Below are positions 54,631-64,000 of a DNA stretch of 64,000 bases, piece by piece. The first letter of the stretch is position 1; each line of letters opens with the position of its first letter. The DNA comes from Selaginella moellendorffii. Taxonomy: Eukaryota; Streptophyta; Lycopodiopsida; Selaginellales; Selaginellaceae. The stretch covers positions 869,246 to 933,245 of the forward strand of contig NW_003314269.1 of NCBI RefSeq assembly GCF_000143415.4, given 5' to 3'. A program made the position numbers and the translations under genes. The notes below the pieces were generated by a model. That model saw only the letters and a program-made list of their open reading frames with translations. It did no database searches and was not told the DNA's origin.

Positions 54631-54641
54631 ACACCCCCTCC

Positions 54642-54926
54642 TCAAGAACGAGTGGAACGAGGATGTGAACGAGAACGACGAGGAGGATGAGATGAGTGGC
54701 GAGGGATGGGAGATGGAGAAAAAGAATGAGGACTGGGACGAGAAGGATAGCGGCGGTGGAAGTCCTGAACAAGGTCAGGAGAATGAATCAGGTTGTCCGC
54801 AGGTTCCCAAGTGTGTTCCTCAGGTCCATAACCCTTCCAGTCGACCAGATAGTAGAGTTTAGACTGTGAAATCTTGGAATCAAGGATGTCCTGAACCTCG
54901 TACTCAGACCCATCCTCGAGTTGCAC
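54642..54926 (-). pseudogene. Element 4 integrase C-terminal chromodomain
   Basis: Frame beginning QLEDGSEYEVQDILDSKISQ and continuing LYYLVDWKGYGPEEHTWEPA, then DNLIHSPDLVQDFHRRYPSR. This is a canonical chromodomain with the aromatic positions Y..W..W visible, followed by a Ser/Pro/His-rich tail. It targets integration to modified histones in chromoviruses. This module itself has no internal stop, although upstream integrase is broken. Confidence 0.88.
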
Positions 54927-55127
54927 TGGTGGAGGCAGAGGAATGACCCGATTTGGAATAGGACTGGGAATATAAGGCTCAAGGAGAGAGGAGTGAAAAA
55001 CAGGGTGAATTTGATATGAGGAGGGAAGTGCAAGGTGATAAGTGACAGGATTAATGATGGTAGTGATAGAGAAAGGACTGAGGTGCTTGAAATCAAGTTT
55101 TGGACAAGGCCTGGTGGTGGAGATATT

Positions 55128-56225
55128 TCACCTAAGGAGCCAGACTTTATCCCCGATATTGTAAGGGGGACAATCCTGACGATGGACATTGGCAAATGTT
55201 TTGTGAGATTCCTGAGCACGATGGAGGTGGAAGGAGATGGAATTGTGGATTTCCTGGAGGTTGGAGACAAATGCCTCAGAGTGGGGATTTGAACGAGAGG
55301 ATTCAGATGGAGAGGGAAGTGAGAGATTGAATTGGGGATTTCGGCCAGAGTTCACAAAGAAAGGGGAAATTCGAAGAGAGGAGTGAACAGAGTTGTTATA
55401 GGAGAACTCAGCAAAGGGAAGGATATCAAACCAGTTATCCTGATGATAGTTCATGAAGCACCTCAAGAATTGTTTCAATGTCTGAATCATTCATTCGGAC
55501 TGTCCATCAGTTTGAGGATGATACGCCGAAGAGAGGTTGGCCTTCACTCCAAGCAACTGCAAAAACTGTTGCCAGAAATGAGAGATGAACTGAGGCCCCC
55601 AATTCGAAACCACATCTGTAGGAATCCCATGAAGTCGGAAAATTTCCCTGAATACCAGTTTTGCCATGTCCTCGCCCGAAAACTCCTTGGTACATGGCAA
55701 AAAGTGCGCCATCTTTGTGAAGCGATCTACCACGACTAAAATGCTGTTGAAGCCTCCAGAACTCGGAAGATCACTCAAGAAATCCATGGAGATGGATTCC
55801 CAAGGACCTGAAGGGACCGGGAGGGAACGAAGCAAACCTAAAGGAAGGTGGCGAGGTACCTTATTCTGGGTGCAAGTGTCACAGGAGGTAACAAAAGCTT
55901 TGATGTAGTCGTTCATGTGAGGCCACCAAAAGTCCCGTGCAACTAGCTCATAGGTTTTCGCAATGCCGAAGTGACCAGCAGTCGGGCTATCGTGGCATGC
56001 CATTAGGACCAATCTTCGAGCATCACCTTCAGGAACGTAAAGCTACTCCCCATGGTACAATAAGCCATCTAAGAACTCGAACTCATCAAATCGCCAGCAG
56101 TCGGGAGTCACTGGGTGTCCAGCTTGAAGATGGGGGAAAATGTCGCTGGCAAGATCATCGGATTGAAGATCGTTTCTGATCGCATCCATCAAGGAGGAGT
56201 CCTGAGGGGCCAGGGAAATTGCCAT
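55128..56225 (-). pseudogene. Element 4 integrase (broken)
   Basis: Integrase in at least two pieces. One piece gives the zinc-binding and core parts (HDSPTAGHFGIAKTYELVAR, SCDTCTQNK, SISMDFLSDLP, HPQTDGQSE). The expected second acidic position of the core reads SNWGPQF, where family members have a D before the RGPQF-type segment. A stop follows after DGQSE, and the rest (LPFAEFSYNNSVHSSL, IGDKVWLLR) is in another open stretch. The D-to-N and W-type lesions are G-to-A changes on the coding strand. Confidence 0.8.
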
Positions 56226-56261
56226 AACTTGAAGCTAATCAAGACCAAGAATAACTTGATC

Positions 56262-57685
56262 CTATTGATCGAAGGCAGGATTACTAGGCCTGAGATTGAG
56301 ATAAGAGCGCCTTGAAAGAGCATCAGGAAGGCCTTGAAGCTTTCTAGGTCTGTACTTGATAACAAAGTCAAACCGACTCAGGAATTGTGCCCACCTTGCT
56401 TGACAACGGCTTAAAACTCGGGAAGTGGCAAAGTACTCAAGATTTTTGTGATCCATCCAGACTGTTGTTTGATGGCCCGCCCCTTCCAAGAAATGGCGCC
56501 ACTCTCCAAAGGAATCCACGATGGCAAGGAGCTCCTTGTCGTGGATTTTGTAATTGATCTCCACAGGCTGGAATTTCCGAGAATGGAAAGCGACCAGATG
56601 AAGTTCTTGATCCGCTCCGAGTTGAGACAGCACAACACCGATGGCAAAGTCGGAGGTGTCAGCCTCGATGAAGAAAGGTTGTGAGGAATCAGCATGGATC
56701 AAAACGGGAGCAGAACTGAAGGCCACCTTGAGTGTGTCGAAGGCTTGCTAGGTAGCAGCAGACCAAGAGAAGGGAACATCCTTGCGAGTGAGATGCGTGA
56801 GAGGAAGGACAATGTCAGAGTAGTGATCAATGAATTTGCGGTAGAAGTTGGCGAAGCCAAGGAAAACCTGAATGTCCAACATTGATTGTGGAGACTCCCA
56901 TTCGAGAATAGTCTTGACTTTGGCAGGATCCATCGTGATACCCTCAAGAGTAACAATGTACCCAAGGACTGCTGATCGAAGGAACATTTCTCAAGCTTCG
57001 CGTATAGGCCGTGTTCTCGCAGCTTCGCCAGCACCTTGTGTACATGTTCGTCGTGCTCCTCCTGAGTTTTTGAGTAGATGAGGATGTCATTGAGGTAGAC
57101 GATCACCATCTGATCAAGAAACTCCCGAAAGACATTGTTCGCCATGTGTTGGAAAACTGTTGGAGCATTTATCATGCCAAATGGCATGACAGTGTACTCG
57201 AAGTGGCCATAGCGGGTTCGGAACACAGTCTTCCATTCATCACCAGGCCGGATCCGGATCAGGTTGTATGCTCCACGGAGGTCGATCTTGGTGAAGAAGA
57301 GGGCACCGCCGAGGCATTCCAACAGGTCCGAGATCAGGGGCAGCAGATAACGGTTCCGAACAGTCACCTTGTTCAAACCTCGGTAGTCGATGACTAGTTG
57401 CAAACTCCCATCCTTCTTCTTGACAAAGAAGACAGGCGCTCCAGCCGGGGACTGCGAATGTTGAATGTACCCCGAGGCAAGGTTTTCATCCACGTACTCT
57501 TTGAGGGCCTTAAGCTCCGACGGGGATAACCTGTAGATAGGCCCCCATGGAGGTGACGCTCCTTCCTGTAAATCAATGGGACAGTCATAAGGCTGATGAA
57601 CAGCCAGTACACTAGCTTTTTTCTTGTCAAACACATCCCCAAAATCATGATACTTCTCAGGAAGACTGACAGGAGAAACATGCAA
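56262..57685 (-). pseudogene. Element 4 reverse transcriptase and RNase H (broken)
   Basis: RT segment (56699-57685) has YRLSPSELKALKEYVDENL, VIDYRGLNKVTVRNRYLLPL, FTKIDLRGAYNLIRIRPGDE and VMPFGMINAPTVFQ. The active-site box reads VYLNDILIYS, with Asn in place of the first catalytic Asp. A frame change near 56990 and a stop before RNase H follow; RNase H (56262-56726) retains FFIEADTSDFAIGVVLSQLG, HDKELLAIVDSFGEWRHFL and DHKNLEYF. The copy is enzymatically dead as read. Confidence 0.85.
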
Positions 57686-57783
57686 AGCAAAAGGAAAATA
57701 AGTTCTTCATGAAAGAGTTCTTTCATAGTGATTGTGGAGATAGAAGGAGGTGTATGACTAAATGGAATGATGAGACGAGGATA

Positions 57784-58590
57784 CTATCCAATGTAAGATA
57801 GAAGAGAGGAAAAAGAAGAGGGTGAAAACTTCGTAGAGTCAGGAATAGAACCCCGATTTGAGTTTAGGGAACTTTTCTTGATTCGGACTCGATGAACAGC
57901 AGGGGAAGCCGTGGGAGATGGTGATGTGGGAGAGATGAGCTGTAATTCCTTCCAACAGATCTGAGGCTGATGTAGTTGGAACCAAGGAAGACCGAGCACC
58001 ACAGAGGAGGACTTGCTGTTGATGATGTTGAAGGCGATATCGGTGACGGTGGACCCGATGTGTACTCGAACGGGCAACGTTTCCCTAAGTCCAGAAGATG
58101 GAGACACAAAATGCCCTCTGATGCCTTCAACCCTTAGATCCCGTATGGTAGGAGAAAGAGGAATGTGATGTCGGGCAGCAAAGTCCGTGTCCATGAAGCA
58201 GGAAGTTGCACCCGAGTCTAGTAGCGCTAGAGCCTTGAATCCTGATTGTCCGGTGAAAAAAAGGAGACATGGGACGCGGAAGTTACGGGAATTGGTGGTG
58301 GCTTTGATGAAAGGTGGTGAGGAGCTTGATAAAGAGGAAAAATGATTTTTATTACTCGAGCAGTCGGGGAGGCTTCTTGGGACACACAGCTGCTTTGTGA
58401 TTAGGATCAGCACAGTAGAGGCAAAGATTATGAGATATTCGACGTTGTTTCTCAGTAGGACTCAACTTCCCTCTAATGAGTCGGGGAGTACCAGAAATAT
58501 CCATCAGGACTGGAGCAGTAGGTTCAAGAGTATGCCCCGAAGACTCAAGCTGGGATTCCTGAGTCTGGGACGGAAAAACAGCAGCGCGGC
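57784..58590 (-). pseudogene. Element 4 protease and gag zinc knuckle (broken)
   Basis: Protease with LALLDSGATSCFMD and VVLGLPWFQLHQPQI in an open stretch 57784-58413. Just upstream, in a different frame, is a CX2CX4HX4C knuckle (CLYCADPNHKAAVC, around 58390-58430). A frame shift therefore separates knuckle and protease. Confidence 0.75.
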
Positions 58591-58597
58591 GACTTTC

Positions 58598-59262
58598 CTA
58601 ACGACGTTCAAAGAGACGATTGTCACATCGAACAACTTTGTTGATGGCGTCCAATAGGTCCTTGGGATCCTCCATGGTGAGCAACAAATCCTTGACACCG
58701 TTGTTGAGGCCGAAACGAAATTGGTCAATCAGGGCCCGCTCATCCCACTGAGTGTCCAAAGCAAGGAGTTGGAACTCTGCAGCGTAGATCGAGGCAGGAC
58801 GAGACCCCTGAGAGAGACGTCTCATCTTTGTGGTAGCAGCCCGAACCCGATCCATCTCACTAAAACATGCTTCGAGCTTCTCTTTGAACAATTGAAGATC
58901 CATCAACTCTGGAACCACGACCCCTTTCATGCTCTTCTCTAGAAGAGGAAAAAACCATGACAAAGCTGCACCTTCGAGCAACGTCCCAATCGCGCCGATT
59001 TGAGACTCGGGAGTGGGTACCGCTGATGTTGAAGTGCAAAGATCAGCTCCATCTGGTTCAGAAATTCACGAAGCTCCGAACGCTCGCATGAAAATTTCGC
59101 CAGGAAACTCACCTTCGGTTCAGGAACTTTGTTGGATCCTTGAGCCAAAAGTGAAGCAAGCTCCTGCTGCATGCAAAGAAGGGTTGCCTTTAGCTCGGTA
59201 TTCTCAGACTGGATTTTTGCAAGGACTTCGGCAAAGAAATCAGGATGGCTTGGAGACTCCAT
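58598..59262 (-). pseudogene. Element 4 gag (frameshifted)
   Basis: Starts at ATG 59262 (MESPSHPDFFAEVLAKIQSE) with a coiled-coil-like start, then FSCERSELREFLNQMELIFA. The frame changes near 58980 and continues as LEGAALSWFFPLLE and SIYAAEFQLLALDTQWDERA, the typical capsid core. It stops after NRLFERR. Confidence 0.8.
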
Positions 59263-59285
59263 CAGCAAGAAGAAAGAAAAAGGGG

Positions 59286-59552
59286 GACAAGATCAAGACT
59301 GGAAAATGCAAAAGACAAAGAGAAAAGCTAGTGGAAAGAAAGAAGAAGCCTTAGACTGGTGTTGATTCAGATTGTGGAGAAATGGAACAAGGCTAACCTA
59401 TATATACTATAGGTTGATGAAGCTCTAGGATCAAGGACGGCCTAAATATAACTGAGGTCGAGGAGGCACCACATCATCATCAGGAATGTGGTCTGTAGGT
59501 CAAGAATCTAGCGAGAGTCAAGAATGTAGCAAGAATTGGGAGATTCCTAACA
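59286..59552 (-). repeat. Element 4, 5' LTR (end truncated)
   Basis: Matches the 3' LTR from AAGATCAAGACTGGAAAATG onward but lacks the terminal CACGATCCTCAAC-type segment on its inner side. It also has a roughly 9-base deletion near CAACCACTC. Confidence 0.88.
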
Positions 59553-59639
59553 TTTGTAACCCACATCTATTGTCTACAGGGCAAAGGTGTCTACAATCAA
59601 AGGCTGCAAAACATTGCCATCATAGTTGACAAGGTAAAT

Positions 59640-60085
59640 GTTCCTATTTTTACATATACATATACACATATATACATATACATATATACATATACATATA
59701 CACATATACATACACATATACATATACACATATACATATACATACACATACANNNNNNNNNNNNNNNNNNNNNNNNNNNNNNNNNNNNNNNNNNNNNNNN
59801 NNNNNNNNNNNNNNNNNNNNNNNNNNNNNNNNNNNNNNNNNNNNNNNNNNNNAGTATAGGTATATAGGTATATGTATATATGTATATATATATGTGTATA
59901 TGTGTATATGTATATAGGTATGTGTATGTATATGTATATATGTATGTGTATATATGTATATGTATATGTATATGTGTATATGTATATGTATATGTGTATG
60001 TATGTGTATGTATGTGTCTGTATGTGTATGTATGTGTATGTATGTGTATGTATGTATGTGTATGTATGTGTATGTATGTATTGAA
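59640..60085. repeat. TA/CA microsatellite with assembly gap
   Basis: Left of the gap the repeat reads TACATATACACATA; right of it TATATGTGTATATG. It extends over about 110 bases on the left and 230 on the right. The frames that cross it are repeat artefacts. Confidence 0.9.
59753..59852. other. Assembly gap (100 N)
   Basis: Exactly 100 N, the usual placeholder for a gap of unknown size. Confidence 0.97.
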
Positions 60086-61655
60086 TTCAAGTAATCTTTC
60101 TAGTGCCATTTAGTGTAAGAATTCTGCTGCCCAAAATATCATGATTCTATACATTTAATAGACCAACCAATTTCCACCACCACTTAGATCTATAGACCTC
60201 ATGACACAAACCCCCACCATTAGATTTCCTAGTCAAGAGGCTAAAATATTTGTGGGTGAGATGGTGACATCAAAAGATGGGCATTCTAAATCTCATGATT
60301 TTGCTGGAAGCTTTTTTCTTTTTAATCTTTATATGCCTCATCTTAGAGTGATTAAAAACTGTATGATATTGTGCTTCTAGTGGGATTCCAAAGAGTACAC
60401 ACAGTCTTACATTGAAATTTATAATTACATTGTACTTCTTGATTTTGTGTGTCATTAGCATTAAATAAGTACTCCATACTCAGAAAATATCATGGTGCTA
60501 TAATGTATGTAAGCTTCATTTTAAAATTAGTGTTACTTATTACTGAAGTGCATTAGTTCAAATCTATAAAGCATGTGATTATGGGATGATATTTACATGT
60601 TTGCATGGATCCTTGAAACTTATACAAGGCTAGAAATTACTATTTTTCCAAATAGTTTAAATGCAATACAACCACAATATTTTAGTTCTAAAGGCTCATA
60701 TCAACATTCACAAATACTACTAATAGGAACATATTTCTAATACGTTTTTATGACCATTTAAGCATTAGGACTCTAGTTTAATATATCTCTATTTTGAGCC
60801 ACATAAAGATATCTATATTGAAAACATGTCAGAGGAGTACTTGTATATTAGAGATTTCAAATATGTTTTAACAACAATAAATCACTATTAGTACACAAAA
60901 GCTTGGAGGTTAAATATTCTTAAATATTTTTAATCTGATACTCAACTGCTCAATGTGGAATTGAGATTTCTTCTTAGTTATTATAAATTTATAACATTTA
61001 AAGCAACCAAGTGTTAGTGCTAAGTATAGCAAATTATTTGATTTTGAACCAGGAGATATATAGCTTAAAAGGTGAAATGTATGTCCCATGATACTTATAC
61101 TTGAAACCCATGTACTTTAGACCTTTTTGGCATGGTTAGAATCAGTTGTTACCAAAATGACATCATTAAAGAACACAAGCTGATTTACAATGATGTAGGC
61201 CTTGCAATTGCAATTGCAAAGAGTATGCAACTCTTATTAGTGTCTACACCACCAATAAAAACCCTAAATTTCCTTTCAGTTATTAGTCTTATTTTAGTTT
61301 TTAAAGCTGTATTAAAAATAAAAATTACTATTACTTGCTAGATTCTTTATTTATATTATTTTATAAAGATTTATAGTTTTAATAGTTGCATTTTTCTATG
61401 TAAATATTCCAAGTGTTAGTGTTAGTATCATTATTATAAATAAACAGATAAGGAATAGGAAACTTGTTTAATATTTAAGTTAGTCTGTTTACAAAAGGTA
61501 TATGGATTACTCAAGTTTTATTTGTGTTTTGATGTTTCTTCTTTTCTTAATTTTACAAGATCTTGTTTTCCTCTTTCTATTAGATCATACATCTCAAGGT
61601 ATATAAATATTTAATAATGTAATAACTAATATTTTTCTTTTTATTTCATATATAT
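60086..61655. other. AT-rich region, nothing recognised
   Basis: Very AT-rich. A 69-codon frame at 61132-61341 has no domain and I cannot link it to the exons further right. Confidence 0.4.
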
Positions 61656-61663
61656 ATATAGGC

Positions 61664-62032
61664 TTGGTCACTTTAAAAAATTCTATTGAAGCAACTACAA
61701 TACTTTGTAATGGTTGTGATACAACAAAGAACAAAGTTATATGTATGTTATGTAAGAGAGCTACTATCAATTCAAATCAAAGTATAAACTCTTTAAACGT
61801 TGCTAAATATTACATGGAAACTAATGCAATTTTAGCATTTGAAGTTGATTTAAGGTAATTAAAAACTAAAAAATTTCTTTATTTTCATTTATAAATGCTA
61901 AATTTCAGACTAGCTAAAGATAGCATATGTGAAAGCATATGCAATGAAATAGAGTTTCAACAAACACAGATATGTCAATCATGCTTATCAAATAATCTTA
62001 TTTTAGAATCTAAAAATAATTTTAATCACTTA
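61664..62032 (+). CDS. Possible exon pair of a Cys-rich (zinc-finger-like) protein
   Basis: Weak call. An acceptor TATATATAG precedes GLVTLKNSIEATTILCNGCD, TTKNKVICMLCKRATI and AILAFEVDL. A GTAATT donor at about 61856 and a TTTCAG acceptor near 61909 join in phase to RLAKDSICESICNEIEFQQT, QICQSCLSNNLIL, ending NFNHL with TAA at about 62032. Three CX2C pairs (CNGC, CMLC, CQSC) across a phase-correct, normal-sized intron are unlikely in random AT-rich DNA. I recognise no family and found no convincing upstream exon. It could be an AT-rich host gene 3' end or a transposon-derived gene. Confidence 0.3.
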
Positions 62033-62039
62033 TAAATAT

Positions 62040-64000
62040 AAATAAAATTAAGAAATTTTAAAAGAAAAGGCCATTCACAAGGAGAAAAATGTGATAAGAG
62101 TTTTGATAGAATTCTCATAATACTGTTCATAGTATTTTCTTTTTAATATAAGAAATTTTCATTTATTTGGGAATTTTAAATATTTTCATTAAGAAAATAT
62201 CAAACTAAAAAATGTTGGCATTTAAGTCATCAGATCAGGTTAACAAATACGAGAAAAAAATAAAAGCACTTGGGTTAGATATGGATTTAAGGGCTACAAA
62301 GAAATCAGCAGTTCAAGAGCTTTCTTATTTGGATGGTTTGATGACAAATTAATCAATCAAGTTGATGAGATTCATGAGATTTGAAACAACTTAAGAGGTT
62401 GCCCATAGAGAAGGAAGTAGGTGAGAAGCTATCTACCACACATTATAGTGTTATTGCTAATGCTACAAAGAAATATAGAGCTTTGTCAAGCATTGAAGTG
62501 TTGTGAGGACTTCTTTCTTTTAGCTCCACATTCTTTGCTTGAATTCTTTGCTCAAGGATCAATGAGGGTGTTGTCAACAGGCTTTATGGTATATAATCAA
62601 TAGTTGAAAGATTTAGGACCATAGTGTTGGGTCAAAGCAAACACTTATTCATTATTGTACTAGCCTACTGTCAAGGTCATGGGTTTCTCTTTTGTTTTAG
62701 ACTAAGTGTAATTAATTAGTGGGGGATTAATAATATATGACCTTTATGGCAGTTATCCATTGTGAGGGGTGAAAACCCTTGTATCAATTGTGAAAAAAAA
62801 AATACAAAAGAGGGTTTAATGGAAAGCAAAAAGCAAGTGGTGGTATGATGAAGAGCAATGATGACACTGCCAAAGAGGTTGGTGCCAAGGAGGACAAACT
62901 TTTGGATGGCTATGGTAACAAATAACATTAGAATGTGAAAAGGCTCAAGTCCCTAGGTAGCAATGGTTTTTATGTGCTTTAGTGTTTGTAAAGTTCCCCT
63001 CCACACTAAAATAAACCTTACAAAAGGAAGACTAATCAAAGGTTTCTCTATGGTATGAAATGACATAACAAAGTATCTTATGACTTGAAGTTGGATCCAC
63101 CTTTTCTTATCACTGTAATAAAAAGTGACATTGTTTTTATTGTACAGTAGCATCAAAACGATTAAATAAGAAGAAATAATTTTTATTATAGCTTGAAACT
63201 ATAGCATCAATTTTAAATGGTTGGAAGCTATATTGTTGGGAATAAAATTAAATAATAAATTTAATTTCTAAGAAATAGGCTATTGCACCAAAAGCAGCAT
63301 GGGATATCTTGTAAACTGCAATAGAGTGAGCACCATATATAAAGCTCCTCATTACTAGCTTTGCCATCTTTGTTGTCTCCTCTCAATCATGATGCTACTA
63401 GTGTTAGAGAAGGGGGCAGGATTGGTGGCCAGGAAGGAAATATTGGTGGTCTTGTAACTCTACCACCTCTTAACTTTGTAGCATGTTTACTCTTTGTAAG
63501 AGAAAAAAAAATGAAGCCTTTAGAAGAGAAGAAAACATGGGCATAAGCTGGAGTGCAAACCTAAAGGACAGAGAAAAGAAAAAGAGGTTAACTTGTGAAA
63601 AAGTAAAATCAAAAAGCTTTGCTAAGCCAAAGCCACTCTCTTGGGTGAATATTCTTGATTTTGCAATGCATGGGTTAGCCTGCCCATGGGGTGATTGAGC
63701 ATGCAGCCATGGGTGCTAAAGGCCCAACCATAGCAGCTTGCCACAGCACTTGAACCTCCACATCCACTAGAGCTTGCTCAACCCAGCCATGGCAAGGATG
63801 GTGCTCAAGGCTGTCTAGATCCATGGCCTTAGTAGTGCTAGGCCATAGGAACCATAGCACTAGAAGCCTGGGAAAGCTATTGTATACATGCTAAAGATAC
63901 ATTGCCTAGCAAACAAATACCTTAAAAAAACCATTGAAAATTTTACAAAGTGTTGCTTGTATGTCTTTTATAAAGTAATGAATTTAATATAAAGAAACTT
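62040..64000. other. AT-rich region to window end
   Basis: Probably decayed repeats. Short frames at 62421-62603, 63361-63546 and 63483-63698 show no domain. No RNA gene or LTR pair identified. Confidence 0.4.

Larger units (their letters stand above)
54343..59552 (-). mobile_element. Chromodomain Ty3/gypsy retrotransposon (element 4), decayed
   Basis: 5.2-kb element transcribed leftward and flanked by identical 5-base TTTGT duplications (54338-54342 and 59553-59557). The 3' LTR is 288 bases (54343-54630, TGTCAC...CTGACA). The 5' LTR (about 59286-59552) lacks its last 15 or so bases and the primer site, the sequence running straight into a CCCCCTTTTTC stretch before gag. LTRs differ by roughly a dozen substitutions plus an indel, so it is older than element 1. 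Order gag, protease, RT, RNase H, integrase, chromodomain makes it a chromovirus; from recall such elements in mosses and spikemosses include a Tcn1-like group. Multiple stops and frame breaks. Confidence 0.92.

Noticed and set aside
59597-60109. Tyr/Ile/His and Tyr/Val/Met repeat frames crossing the N run
   Set aside because: Translation of a TA/CA microsatellite and of N bases.

Overview
The window reads as nuclear DNA of a land plant with compact genes, most likely a spikemoss (Selaginella). That placement is inference from recall: introns of roughly 50-60 bases, short intergenic spacers, plant-only families (SDIR1, HSFB, HIT4, plant core alpha-1,3-fucosyltransferase, plant O-fucosyltransferase, WUN1/WIP-type proteins) and a chromodomain Ty3/gypsy element. 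No bacterial, organellar or viral operon is present.

Layout. (1) 1-17.6 kb, gene-rich: SDIR1-like RING E3 (partial, +), mitochondrial SSB (-), PRP19 (+), proline-rich membrane protein (+), TAF8 (-), class B heat stress factor (-), alpha-1,3-fucosyltransferase (-), cytochrome P450 (-), CKS1 (+), 1-Cys peroxiredoxin PER1 (-). (2) 17.6-38.9 kb, a retrotransposon block: a rather young Ty3/gypsy element with identifiable LTRs (18471-23479, minus), then an old, heavily transition-mutated relative (plus) broken into three pieces (24139-26640, ~31000-31250, 37367-38136). The breaks are filled by a GC-richer island holding an intact BAHD acyltransferase gene, a PPR pseudogene and a copia remnant, and by a mostly non-coding LTR element ending in a 1.1-kb LTR. 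(3) 38.9-52.0 kb, gene-rich again: Q-rich unknown protein (-), O-fucosyltransferase (-), two WUN1/WIP-like NTF2-fold paralogues (-,-), UBC7/UBE2G-type E2 (-), HIT4 (+), isopentenyl-diphosphate isomerase (+). (4) 52.0-64.0 kb, repeats: a duplicated unit, a MITE-like foldback, a decayed chromodomain gypsy element with matching 5-bp target duplications (54343-59552), a TA/CA microsatellite broken by a 100-N assembly gap, and an AT-rich tail with one weak zinc-finger-like exon pair.

The host genes are unrelated housekeeping and stress genes, not a pathway cluster. Several sit head to head over short shared promoters (mtSSB/PRP19, P450/CKS1, UBC7/HIT4). I found no candidate for a new multi-gene system. 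The most informative thing is the layered retrotransposon history between 18 and 38 kb, where an intact element lies beside an ancient copy of its own family and lets the second be read through its decay. Gene spans run from start to stop codon and include introns; exon borders are given where I could place GT/AG sites in phase, otherwise the models are approximate.
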